Positions 54,401 through 61,533 of a stretch of 64,000 nucleotides of DNA are shown here, piece after piece. Under the pieces are notes generated by a model, which was not told the DNA's origin, searched no databases, and saw only the letters and a list, made by a program, of their open reading frames with translations. This stretch comes from Mucilaginibacter sp. SJ. GTDB taxonomy: Bacteria; Bacteroidota; Bacteroidia; Sphingobacteriales; Sphingobacteriaceae. The stretch covers positions 3,348,001-3,412,000 of the forward strand of contig NZ_CP118631.1 of assembly GCF_028993635.1 (NCBI RefSeq), written 5' to 3'. The position numbers and the translations under genes are program-made. Each line of letters starts with the position of its first letter. The stretch's first letter is position 1.

Positions 54401-56869
54401 CTGGTTGGTAGCGATACTTTCTGCACAGCCGCTGCTTGCGGCTATGGTATTGGTAACTGTGTATGTTCCGGCGTGGCTTTTGGCCAGGTCAATCTCGCCG
54501 GTGCTGGGATTTTTAAATACGATATTACCGGTTGATTCGCTGAAAACGCCGGCACTTGCCCCCGGCTGGAAAACCGGTAGCGGGTTTTTTACATCGTTAC
54601 AGATGGGGGTATCATATGAAAAAGTAGCATCCGGTGTTGTTACTATGGATATGCTTTGGCTGGCCGTTCCCGGGCATGAGCCCCCATAGGTAAAGGTAAT
54701 TGTATATTTACCTATAATACTTGCTGCTACATTGATCTCGCCGGTGGTGTTACTCACAAAAACAAGCCCGGGTGTTGACGAAAAAGTACCTCCGGCCGGG
54801 TTAAGAATAGCAGGCTTTACATTACTTCCCGATGTACATATCGTGCCCGAAGGATACCGGAACTGAGGGTCAATAACAGGTGTTATTGATACCGTGAAAG
54901 CAGTACGCGGACTAACACATGTGCCATTAACGGCCTCGGCATAAAAAGTTGTTTGTGCAAACAAAGGATCGGTAGTATAAGTGTTGCCGGTATGCACCGG
55001 TGTACCGCCAGTAGCACCAGTATACCATTGAATGGTTGCGCCCGAAGCCGGAACGCTTAAACTGGCAGGGTCGCCGGGGCATACCGTTGCAGTACCGTTA
55101 ACCGTTGGAGCGGCAGGCAGTGGGGTAACCTGTACGGTTACCGGGGTACGCTGGCTGCTACAGCCATTAGCTATACTTTGTACATAATAAGTGGTATTTG
55201 CTGTTAGCTCGGGCGTAACATAGGTGTTGCCGGTTACTAACAGGTTACCGCCGGTGGCCTGGTCATACCATTCATAATCATCGGGCGAGCCTGTTGCCGT
55301 AAGTGTGGCCGCTGTACCGGCACATATTGCCGGAACCGGTTGCACAGCAGGCGCAGGGATCGGATCAAGTACAGTCACGGTAATTGCCGACCTGTCACTG
55401 ATACATGCCCCTACCGTGGTTTGAACATAATAAGTTGTGGTGGCCGTTAAAGCAGGAGTTGTAAATGTATCGCCCGAAAATATAGAGTTACCGCCGGTGG
55501 CCGCGGTAAACCATTGAAAACTTCCGCCTTGTGTTGATGTTGCTGTTAAAGAAGCTGTCGCGCCGTTACAAATTACCGGTCCATCGGGCACAACCGGTGC
55601 ATCCGGGGCAGGGTTAACTGTAACTGTTATCGGGGTACGTTCACTTGTACAACCGCCGGTAGTATGCTCAACATAATAAGTTTTATTACTTGTTAAAGCC
55701 GGGGTTTGAAAAGTATTGCCCGTGCTTACTGAGGTGCCACCGGTAGCTGTGGTGTACCAGGCATATGTGCCGGTGGGCGATGGATCGGCAGTTAAGGTAA
55801 CACCGGTGCCATAACAGGTAGACGGTGATTGCGATGGCGGCGCGGCAGGTATTGGCGTTACAGATACCGGCACTGCAATACGGTTGCTTGTACAATCGCC
55901 TACTCGTGTTTGTACATAATAAGTTACCGGAGAGGTAAGCACCGGTGTTGTATAATCCGGACTTGAAATTAACGGTGTGCCTCCCGAAGGCACATCAAAC
56001 CACTCCGCTACCCCCGAGGCATCAGCATGCAGCGTAATAGCCGATCCGGAACAAGTGCTGTAGCCACCTGCGGGGAGTACAGGAACCGCGGGCGGTGCAT
56101 TGATCCGGGCAACTACAGGTATACCTGAGCTGGTACAACCTTTAATTACTGTAAAAAGGTAATAAGTGGTATTTGCAAATAAAGGGGGCGTTATATAGGT
56201 TGCATCGTTGCTCAATGGTGTTCCAGATCCCGAGGAATTTGAATACCATGCATAACTGTCGGCACCCGATGCTATTAACGTTGCGGGGCTACCATAACAC
56301 ACCGGATCTGCCTGAATACCCGGCCGGCCTGTTACATTAACAACAACCGAGCTTCGCGTACTGGTACAGCTGCCTATTGTGGTTTCTACATAAAAAATAG
56401 TACCCTGGGTAATAGGGGCTGTTACATATGGGTTACCTGTAAACAGGAAATTGCCATCGGCATCATACCACTGGTAAGTCCCTCCCGGAGCCGTTGCTGT
56501 TAATGTTGCCGAAGTATTGGGGCAAACAACCTGATTGGCAACCGTAGGTGGGTCTGGAGAAGCTACAGCAGTAATCTGAATGCTGGCAACTTTTGGCTGG
56601 CAACCCGGGGTTTTATCACTAACCGTTACAGTATACGTTCCGGCTTTGTTTACATCAATAGATGGCGTATTCTCACCGGTGTTCCAGATATAGGTAAATG
56701 GGCCTGTACCGCCCGATAGATTAGCGGTTAATGTTACATTCTTTCCCGAACATATCGTATTAGCTGTTGAGGATATAGTTACATTCAATGTACAAACTTG
56801 ACTATACCCTGCTAACGAACAAATAACCAACAGGAATAGTACAAGTAACGGCTTATTAATGTTCTTCAT
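51494..56869 (-). CDS. Giant Ig-repeat surface protein with T9SS type B sorting domain
   Basis: About 1,791 residues from the ATG at 56869, which starts a good signal peptide (ends GYSQ). After a PKD-like unit there are at least nine Ig-like repeats of about 80-85 residues, each closing with TTYYVQTTVGxCxSxRTxV-type wording. Next come PKD-like units with DAGPDQ or DAGGPQ openings and three copies of a TFSWxRPAVxGISNxAVTGQ module. The C-terminus (about 1690-1791: NTFTPNGDGVNDYWEIKG, then DVYNRYGQPLF and SGTYYYVVN) is the gliding-motility CHU_C domain that directs secretion by the type IX system. Likely an adhesin. Confidence 0.93.
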   Translation of the reverse strand: MKNINKPLLVLFLLVICSLAGYSQVCTLNVTISSTANTICSGKNVTLTANLSGGTGPFTYIWNTGENTPSIDVNKAGTYTVTVSDKTPGCQPKVASIQITAVASPDPPTVANQVVCPNTSATLTATAPGGTYQWYDADGNFLFTGNPYVTAPITQGTIFYVETTIGSCTSTRSSVVVNVTGRPGIQADPVCYGSPATLIASGADSYAWYSNSSGSGTPLSNDATYITPPLFANTTYYLFTVIKGCTSSGIPVVARINAPPAVPVLPAGGYSTCSGSAITLHADASGVAEWFDVPSGGTPLISSPDYTTPVLTSPVTYYVQTRVGDCTSNRIAVPVSVTPIPAAPPSQSPSTCYGTGVTLTADPSPTGTYAWYTTATGGTSVSTGNTFQTPALTSNKTYYVEHTTGGCTSERTPITVTVNPAPDAPVVPDGPVICNGATASLTATSTQGGSFQWFTAATGGNSIFSGDTFTTPALTATTTYYVQTTVGACISDRSAITVTVLDPIPAPAVQPVPAICAGTAATLTATGSPDDYEWYDQATGGNLLVTGNTYVTPELTANTTYYVQSIANGCSSQRTPVTVQVTPLPAAPTVNGTATVCPGDPASLSVPASGATIQWYTGATGGTPVHTGNTYTTDPLFAQTTFYAEAVNGTCVSPRTAFTVSITPVIDPQFRYPSGTICTSGSNVKPAILNPAGGTFSSTPGLVFVSNTTGEINVAASIIGKYTITFTYGGSCPGTASQSISIVTTPDATFSYDTPICNDVKNPLPVFQPGASAGVFSESTGNIVFKNPSTGEIDLAKSHAGTYTVTNTIAASSGCAESIATNQITIYNRVIIDAGPDQVKKQGDPVQLAGSFGGGATSVKWTGGAGTFSDDTKKDAVYTPAAGEKVATLTLTSNDPAGPCGSKSSSVTITINPVPAAPTASGKSVCTGSITNLVATAPGGTYRWYSDATGGTALKVGPIFTTPPILNDITYYVATTVGGITSERTAVLVKAIPPPAAPTVGTNNTATVCEGQSAILTANGSTGTYTWYNVPVGGTPVSQSNPFTTAPLTINRTYYVETKVNDCISERTKVEVTVTPAPQVISSATGDPICSGTALNYAITADQPGTTFSWDRPAVAGISNPAVTGQTSSLITETLVNNDANAAAVDVTYKITPYLNGCPGPVFTYTVKVNATPVVTSAPPGPVCNGTSTNYEVKFNTPATSYTWSREAVTGISNATVTGQAAPVIKEVLYNTTNDPVEVTYMFNFKTGDCPGGPYPLKVTVNPGAVITNPPPLSSVMCNNTPLGLTLTSNIPTATFLWSRPAVTGISNAAVTDQTANPINEALVNTTTNPIQVSYTITPVAFGCPGTPVKYTVTVRPQTLKIEGHSNSPVCEGNDIILQTQPIAGATYLWTGPNNFRSESQSPSVTIPKATAANAGPYNLFLIINNCPGEPYMVPVEVHSIPIVDAGGPQTVCVSVPYIQLDGSIQSATGTGTWTGGSLSGFSKQDDLKARYTPTTAERNAGSITLTLTSTGKDDCAPVSRDVTITFAPSPGADAGPPSIDNVCIQSPIVPLSGQVFSGTTVKWTSASGLGRFIPSDNVLNPSFQPDPIDIAKGSVKLTLTATQADDCHTPTDDITINFVPPPTVQADAAGDTRYVLKGHTITLNPVVSTENVTYEWTPATGLDNATAKNPVVTGDQDIIYKLKITDKSNGCVNESQVAVKVSPVINISNTFTPNGDGVNDYWEIKGLVAYENSTVDVYNRYGQPLFHSVGYPKPWDGTYQGKAMPSGTYYYVVNTKMNNVVLSGYVVILR

Positions 56870-57083
56870 AAGTCTCTTTATACTCAATAAATGTGGCTGC
56901 AAGCGGCTCATTTTAACAACTCCCCTTATTGAGCACAGTTTTAAGATTGGCAAACAATACTGTTATTTTATACCAACCCGGCAATGATGTGCGCCTTTAT
57001 ACGTAAAATACTAAAAATAGGTTTGATAAAACGTCAACAAAATGAACAATGAAACTCTGGTGAAAGTATTTATTTTATAGATT

Positions 57084-57115
57084 AAAAAAATACCCGGTTA
57101 GGAAATAACCGGGTA
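57084..57115 (-). terminator. Intrinsic terminator downstream of trpC
   Basis: Stem TACCCGGTTA/TAACCGGGTA with a five-base loop, followed on the minus strand by seven T. It lies about 300 bases beyond the trpC stop, so another short transcript may end here, or read-through covers the repeats between. Confidence 0.7.
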
Positions 57116-57190
57116 TAAAAGAGGCTCAATAGTGTACCTTGTACAATTACAGGATCTGCTGGTAGTCCAATGTCATTAAGTTAAGGAAAA

Positions 57191-57332
57191 TCCCCCAGAG
57201 GGGGAACAGGTTTGTAGCAATATATTATCTCAAAACAACCGTGCCAGAGGTACGGAACACCGGAGTTGTGTACCTCTGGCACAAAAAAAAGCTGTTTATT
57301 TGACTTCTACAAACCTTTTGCACCTCTGGTGC
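57191..57332. repeat. Palindromic repeat cluster downstream of trpC
   Basis: Contains the palindrome TCCCCCAGAGGGGGA (57191-57205). A perfect 13-base inverted repeat GTGCCAGAGGTAC follows (57241-57253 with 57270-57282), then a related palindrome GCACCTCTGGTGC (57320-57332). The shared ACCTCTGG core suggests one REP family in several copies. No gene is seen from 56954 to 57420. Confidence 0.7.
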
Positions 57333-57420
57333 AACTTGTCTATCTCTTGCTTAATGACCTTAGCCGGTAATCATTGCTACCCCGGCGGCGATGTAATAGT
57401 ATTTAAAGATCCGGACCGGC

Positions 57421-58203
57421 TTATAACAAAGCTACAAAATCACGCATTGCCTGTCCCGGATCCTGTTGTTTCATGAAAGTTTCGCCAATAAGAAAACCAT
57501 TGAAACCTTCCAGTTTAAGGTGCCGGATAGTTTGAGGATCGCTGATGGCGCTTTCCGAGATCTTCATAAACTCGGCGGGGATATGTTTAGCCAATTTGTA
57601 AGAGGTTTCAACCGACACGGTAAAATCGGCCAGGTTGCGGTTGTTTACGCCAATGGCATCCAGGTTAGGGTTAATGCTGCGTTCCAATTCTTCGAGGTTA
57701 TGCACCTCAAGCAATACATTAAGACCTATACTTTTGGCAAGTTTGGCCAGTGTATCAATTTCGGCAGGCGTAAGTATAGCGGCTATAAGCAGGATAATAT
57801 CGGCGCCTAATGACTTGGCTTCTATCACCTGGTACTCATCTATCATAAAATCCTTGCGCAATACAGGGATGCTGTTTACCGAACGCGCTTTCACCAGATC
57901 GGCTTTGCGGCCCATGAAAAAGTTACGGTCGGTTAAAACTGAAAGTGCCGAAGCGCCGGCAGCAGCATAATCTGTTGTAACGGCGCTAACCCGTACCTTA
58001 TCGTTAATAATACCTTTTGAAGGCGATTTACGCTTAAACTCGGCTATGATACCGGTACGTGCCGGATCGAGCAGAAATTCTTTGAATGAATATGTTTCAC
58101 GATGAAAATGATCCGATTCTTCAAGTACGGTATACGATGTACGTTTTTTTGCCGAAGCAACTTCTCTTTTTTTATTGGCAACTATTTTGTCAAGTATCGT
58201 CAT
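57421..58203 (-). CDS. trpC: Indole-3-glycerol phosphate synthase
   Basis: A 260-residue TIM barrel. The N-terminus ILDKIVANKKREVASAKKR and the strand-1 motif IIAEFKRKSPSKGIIND (catalytic lysines) are diagnostic, with VLRKDFMIDEYQ, LLIAAILT, EVHNLEEL, GVNNRNL and SESAI further on. It makes indole-3-glycerol phosphate from CdRP. It is separated from trpG by 480 bases of repeats, and trpD is missing between them. Without an internal promoter it would still rely on the trpE leader. Confidence 0.96.
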   Translation of the reverse strand: MTILDKIVANKKREVASAKKRTSYTVLEESDHFHRETYSFKEFLLDPARTGIIAEFKRKSPSKGIINDKVRVSAVTTDYAAAGASALSVLTDRNFFMGRKADLVKARSVNSIPVLRKDFMIDEYQVIEAKSLGADIILLIAAILTPAEIDTLAKLAKSIGLNVLLEVHNLEELERSINPNLDAIGVNNRNLADFTVSVETSYKLAKHIPAEFMKISESAISDPQTIRHLKLEGFNGFLIGETFMKQQDPGQAMRDFVALL

Positions 58204-58223
58204 AGGATCGAAGCACTAATATT

Positions 58224-58358
58224 TATGTCATTGCGAGGCGCGAAGCAATTAGCCCCCTCTAAATCTCCTCCAAAAGGGGAGACTTTAAAAGTATTTAAAG
58301 CCCTCTCTTCCGGAGAGGGTTGGGTGAGGCTAATTGCTTCGTTCCTTATAATGACATA
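58224..58358. repeat. Long inverted repeat with nested short palindromes
   Basis: Outer arms 58224-58254 and 58328-58358 pair at 26 of 31 positions (TATGTCATT...CGAAGCAATTAGCC), a wording common in Bacteroidota intergenic repeats. Inside are smaller palindromes: CTCCTCC-AAAA-GGGGAG, CTTTAAAAGTATTTAAAG and CCCTCTC-TTCCG-GAGAGGG. Confidence 0.75.
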
Positions 58359-58399
58359 GTTGTAAGCTATTGGTTAATAAGTGTATTTTTCAATCAATT

Positions 58400-58640
58400 T
58401 TATAACATGTGCGTTGCCTGCGGCCCGGGCTTTTCGTTGCAAGTCCTCGCTTTTCTGCCCCCAATCCCAACCCGCGCTGTGGGCTTTTCACTGCAATCCC
58501 TAACGCGGCTACCGCGCACCGCTAAGTGTCCTGCTCCCCGCGAGGGTCCTTCTGTCCCCGCAGGGTCTCTCGCAGAGGACCCTGCGGTTCGTCACATGCA
58601 TGGCCGCAGACATCAGGGTACTCTGCGAGAGACCCTGATG
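58400..58640. repeat. GC-rich repeat block ending in a perfect 17-base inverted repeat
   Basis: Unusually GC-rich text with recurring GGGCTTTTC(G/A)(T/C)TGCAA words (around 58428 and 58482). It then has a perfect inverted repeat CAGGGTCTCTCGCAGAG (58561-58577) with its complement at 58621-58637. No trpD coding remnant can be read in it. Confidence 0.7.
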
Positions 58641-58683
58641 GGACGTTATATCAATTTTTCAAAGTTATCATTATTTCATAAAA

Positions 58684-59301
58684 CTAAGCCTTAAGCCAGT
58701 TTTGCATCATTTCCTTACCATAATCGGTCAGGATCGATTCGGGGTGGAACTGTACACCCCTTACATCATATTGCTTATGCTTAAGTGCCATGATAGAGTC
58801 GTCCGCTTCATCAATAGCGGTAACCTGCAATGAATCGGGCAGATCATTACCACTTACCACCCATGAGTGGTAACGGCCAACTTTAAAGCTTTCGGGCAAA
58901 CCGGCAAATAGTTCTTCATCGCCATCGGTCACTTTTATTGGCGTCGCGATACCATGCATAGGCTGGTTAAGATTATACAGGCTCCCGCCAAATACTTCGG
59001 CAATAGCCTGCTGACCAAGACATACCCCAAATATGCTTTTGGTGGGCGCATATTTTGCTATCACATCCAGCAGCAAGCCAGCCTCTGAAGGAATGCCCGG
59101 TCCCGGCGAAAGGATGATCTTATCAAAAGCATCTACATCCTCAATAGCAAACTGGTCGTTCCTCCAAACCTCACATTTCAGACCGAGTTCATTAACCAAA
59201 TGCACCAGGTTATAGGTGAAGGAATCGTAATTATCGATTATTAGAATCCCCCCCCGCCCCCTAAAGGGGGTGCTTTCCGTGGTATTTGTATTTTCTTTCA
59301 T
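58684..59301 (-). CDS. trpG: Anthranilate synthase component II (glutamine amidotransferase)
   Basis: A 205-residue class I amidotransferase. It has ILIIDNYDSFTYNLVH, oxyanion region LSPGPGIPSEAG, nucleophile FGVCLGQQAIAEVFGG (Cys about 98) and VQFHPESILT. It supplies ammonia to TrpE. Normal homologs begin at about the ILIIDNYDSF strand; here an 18-residue extension precedes it, and its TPFRGRGG part is encoded by a CCCCCTAAAGGGGG-type repeat (59247-59273). No other ATG lies between, so the extension is probably translated. Confidence 0.95.
   Translation of the reverse strand: MKENTNTTESTPFRGRGGILIIDNYDSFTYNLVHLVNELGLKCEVWRNDQFAIEDVDAFDKIILSPGPGIPSEAGLLLDVIAKYAPTKSIFGVCLGQQAIAEVFGGSLYNLNQPMHGIATPIKVTDGDEELFAGLPESFKVGRYHSWVVSGNDLPDSLQVTAIDEADDSIMALKHKQYDVRGVQFHPESILTDYGKEMMQNWLKA
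59247..59273. repeat. CCCCTAAAGGGGG repeat inside the trpG 5' coding region
   Basis: A run of C and G around CCCCCTAAAGGGGG, in frame with trpG. It belongs to the same short palindrome family as 10882-10900 and 59351-59376. Confidence 0.7.
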
Positions 59302-59350
59302 TTTGTTTTATATATCTTCAATATTTGTCAAAATCATTATTCACTATTGT

Positions 59351-59376
59351 TCCCCCTTCAGGGGGATAGGGGGTTA
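59351..59376. repeat. CCCCCTTCAGGGGG repeat forming the trpE stop codon
   Basis: On the minus strand the trpE TAA is the first codon of TAACCCCCTATCCCCCTGAA, followed by GGGGG. It fills much of the 72-base trpE-trpG gap. Confidence 0.7.
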
Positions 59377-60783
59377 CAGCTCCTCCGCCAGTTCAAAAGC
59401 CCTTCTCAAAGCCGAAATCTTGGTATCAACCTCCCTCAGCTCACTTTCGGGGATCGAACCGGCGACTATGCCTGCGCCTGCCTGATAATGCAAGGTATTG
59501 TTCTTACTCAAAAACGAGCGGATCATAATGGCATGGTTAAAATCTCCGTTAAAACCCAGGAAACCTATAGCACCGCTGTAAAAGCTGCGTTTTATATTTT
59601 CGTTTTCATCGATGATCTCCATGGCACGATATTTTGGAGCACCACTCAGCGTGCCCGCCGGGTAAGTATCAGCTACAACTTTAAAAGCCGATACACCGGG
59701 CTTCAGCTTTCCGCTTACGTGTGATACCAAATGGATCAGGTGCGAGTAATACTGAACCTCTTTAAATGCCTTAACGGTTACATTTTCGCAGTGACGGCTC
59801 AGGTCGTTGCGGGCCAGGTCAACCAGCATTACGTGTTCTGCCGATTCTTTGGGGTCGTTCTCGAGGTTGCGGGCCAGCTCGGCATCGCGTTCATCATCAC
59901 CGCTACGTTTAAATGTTCCGGCTATCGGGAATATGTTGGCCACATTATTTTTTATGGTGATCTGCGCCTCGGGCGATGAGCCAAAGATCCTGAAATCGCC
60001 AAAATCAAAATAGAAGAGGTATGGTGACGGGTTGATAGAACGCAGGGCACGGTAAACGTTAAACTCATCGCCCAGGAAAGTACGGGAGAAAGCCCTTGAA
60101 GGCACTATCTGGAAAACATCGCCCCGGTAAATGTGCTGCTTCATTTTCTCCACTATGGCAATGAACTCATCGCCGGTGAGGTTAGATTTTTCATCGCCAT
60201 TGCTTTTAAAGCTATACTCGGGGAAGTTTTTGTTTTTGATGAGGTATTCCAGTTTTTCTATACCGCCATTGGTTGGTGCACCTTCGGGCTGATTATGGAA
60301 TATGTAGAGTTCGTTTTTAAAATGGTCGATAGCGATGATGTACCTGTAAATATGGTACTGCATCACCGGGATCTGGCGTGTAGCATCATCGCTTTGCTTT
60401 AGTTTAATGGTTTCATAATGTTCAACAGCCTCGTGGGTAAAGTAACCAAACAAACCATTGGTGATCATTTTTAGCGGCAGCGAGTCGGTTTCAAAGCTAC
60501 CGGTAAAATTGTTAAGCTGTTCAATCAAATCAAACGTACCAGCCTCATGTACTTCCTGGCTGCCATCGGGGTATTGTTTTTTGAGAATACCGTTATTGAG
60601 CACGATGCCGCTGAGCGGTTCGCAGCAAATGTAGCTGGTGCTGTTTTCGCGGCTGTGATAATCGGAGCTTTCCAGCAGCAGTGAGTTAGGGAATACATCG
60701 CGCAGGCGAAGATAAATGCTCACCGGTGTGGTGGTGTCGGCCAGCAGCTTTTTATAAGTAGTTGTAATTTTAAATGTGCTCAT
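59374..60783 (-). CDS. trpE: Anthranilate synthase component I
   Basis: A 469-residue chorismate-using enzyme. The tryptophan feedback site is visible as LLLESSDYHSRENSTSY (35 onward; LLES plus the serine). The catalytic C-terminal half has FQIVPSRAFSR, SINPSPYLFYFDFGD, GSSPEAQI, PIAGTFKRSGDDERDAELAR, LVDLARNDLSRH, and AGTLSGAPKYRAMEII. It makes anthranilate from chorismate with TrpG ammonia. It is preceded by a leader peptide and terminator, so it is likely controlled both by attenuation and by feedback inhibition. Confidence 0.96.
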   Translation of the reverse strand: MSTFKITTTYKKLLADTTTPVSIYLRLRDVFPNSLLLESSDYHSRENSTSYICCEPLSGIVLNNGILKKQYPDGSQEVHEAGTFDLIEQLNNFTGSFETDSLPLKMITNGLFGYFTHEAVEHYETIKLKQSDDATRQIPVMQYHIYRYIIAIDHFKNELYIFHNQPEGAPTNGGIEKLEYLIKNKNFPEYSFKSNGDEKSNLTGDEFIAIVEKMKQHIYRGDVFQIVPSRAFSRTFLGDEFNVYRALRSINPSPYLFYFDFGDFRIFGSSPEAQITIKNNVANIFPIAGTFKRSGDDERDAELARNLENDPKESAEHVMLVDLARNDLSRHCENVTVKAFKEVQYYSHLIHLVSHVSGKLKPGVSAFKVVADTYPAGTLSGAPKYRAMEIIDENENIKRSFYSGAIGFLGFNGDFNHAIMIRSFLSKNNTLHYQAGAGIVAGSIPESELREVDTKISALRRAFELAEEL

Positions 60784-60812
60784 GTTTATTTTTCAAATAT
60801 CTTAAAACAAAA

Positions 60813-60841
60813 AAACCCGGCGAATTGGGGTCGCCGGGTTT
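60813..60841 (-). terminator. Attenuator (intrinsic terminator) in the trpE leader
   Basis: On the minus strand, an 11-bp perfect stem AAACCCGGCGA/TCGCCGGGTTT with a seven-base loop is followed by TTTTGTTTT. It sits between the leader peptide stop (60878) and the trpE start (60783). The 5' arm plus loop can instead pair with leader bases 60889-60904. Confidence 0.9.
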
Positions 60842-60877
60842 CCTATTTAGGTTCACAATTGATTAGGTTGTCTCTGA

Positions 60878-60946
60878 TCAAAAAGCGCAAGCCGGCTGCC
60901 AATTTAATTGGTGCCACCAGCTGTTTTTATGTGTGTTTTTAATCAT
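60878..60946 (-). CDS. trpL: trp leader peptide (22 aa, three Trp)
   Basis: A 22-codon reading frame from ATG at 60946 to TGA at 60878. The order is M-I-K-N-T-H-K-N-S-W-W-H-Q-L-N-W and so on, giving Trp at positions 10, 11 and 16. Three TGG codons in 22, two of them adjacent, are the hallmark of a trp operon leader. The codons lie just before the strand (60889-60904) that can pair with the attenuator. A -7 promoter element ends eight bases before the ATG. Too short for normal gene finding. Confidence 0.88.
   Translation of the reverse strand: MIKNTHKNSWWHQLNWQPACAF
60889..60904 (-). promoter_or_regulatory. Antiterminator strand of the trp attenuator
   Basis: Leader sequence AATTGGCAGCCGGCTT can pair with terminator bases AAACCCGGCGACCCCAATT (60823-60841): six bp (AATTGG/CCAATT), an internal loop, five bp (GCCGG/CCGGC), then two more. 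This would prevent the terminator stem. It overlaps the third Trp codon, so ribosome position decides which structure forms. Confidence 0.65.
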
Positions 60947-60954
60947 CGCGGTCA

Positions 60955-60984
60955 CAAATTTATAAAGAAATTTGAATTGTCAAA
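60955..60984 (-). promoter_or_regulatory. trp operon promoter (-33/-7 type)
   Basis: On the minus strand TTTG (60981-60984) is followed after 18 bases by TAAATTTG (60955-60962), an exact match to TAnnTTTG. Transcription would begin within about ten bases, right at the leader peptide ATG. Confidence 0.7.
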
Positions 60985-61031
60985 TTTTTTGTGAAATTAT
61001 TTATTTGCTAAATCCTATTAGCTACGTAGAA

Positions 61032-61457
61032 TTACTGTGGAATAAGCATAATACCTACCGAAATAAGTACAATCCCTATTAAATAGAAGATAGCAATGGC
61101 TTTATGCTTACCTTCGGGCAGTGCTGCTTTCTTTGATTTACTGTGCCCGATAGTGATCAAAACAATGGCAATAAGCATAATTACCCAATGCTCAACCGTG
61201 AAATAGCGGGTGATAGGATTTTTCATGGTATCCTTGCTAAATTGCACCATCGGACTGATAAAAAACAGGATGATGCCCAGCAAAAATTGTGTATGTACCG
61301 AGATCATGGCAAACAGGTTAAGCTTACGGTTACCCTCGCCATATGGTCTTTTACCCAACCAGCCCATAAAGGCACGTACAAGGGCCAGTAATACCAATAC
61401 AATAACAATGTACCTGAAACCGGAATGGAATTCCTTAAAAAAGCTATAAAGTGTCAT
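61032..61457 (-). CDS. Small four-helix membrane protein, cytochrome b-like
   Basis: A 141-residue protein with four membrane segments (about 15-33, 48-66, 86-104, 116-138). Histidines lie at the helix ends: FHSGFRY, ISVHTQF, VEHWVIM and IGHSKSKK. Bis-histidine positions on neighbouring helices would allow b-type heme binding, and pipelines often label these proteins cytochrome B. The actual cofactor and role are unknown. The trp leader lies just downstream on the same strand. Confidence 0.75.
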   Translation of the reverse strand: MTLYSFFKEFHSGFRYIVIVLVLLALVRAFMGWLGKRPYGEGNRKLNLFAMISVHTQFLLGIILFFISPMVQFSKDTMKNPITRYFTVEHWVIMLIAIVLITIGHSKSKKAALPEGKHKAIAIFYLIGIVLISVGIMLIPQ

Positions 61458-61492
61458 ACATCAAAATTTGCCGTGAATATACGATATAAAGG

Positions 61493-61521
61493 TCATTGAA
61501 GTCATTAGGTCATAGTGTCAT
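61493..61521. repeat. GTCAT word array upstream of the small membrane protein
   Basis: Four near-tandem words GGTCATTGAA, GTCATTAG, GTCATAG and TGTCATTT sit 36-64 bases upstream of the membrane-protein start. One of the few word arrays beside a start codon instead of a stop. Confidence 0.5.
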
Positions 61522-61533
61522 TTTTTGCAGACA

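Noticed and set aside
58359..58683. trpD pseudogene between trpG and trpC
   Set aside because: No trpD motif (such as GTGGD) can be read in any frame. The text is repeats and GC-rich inverted arms.
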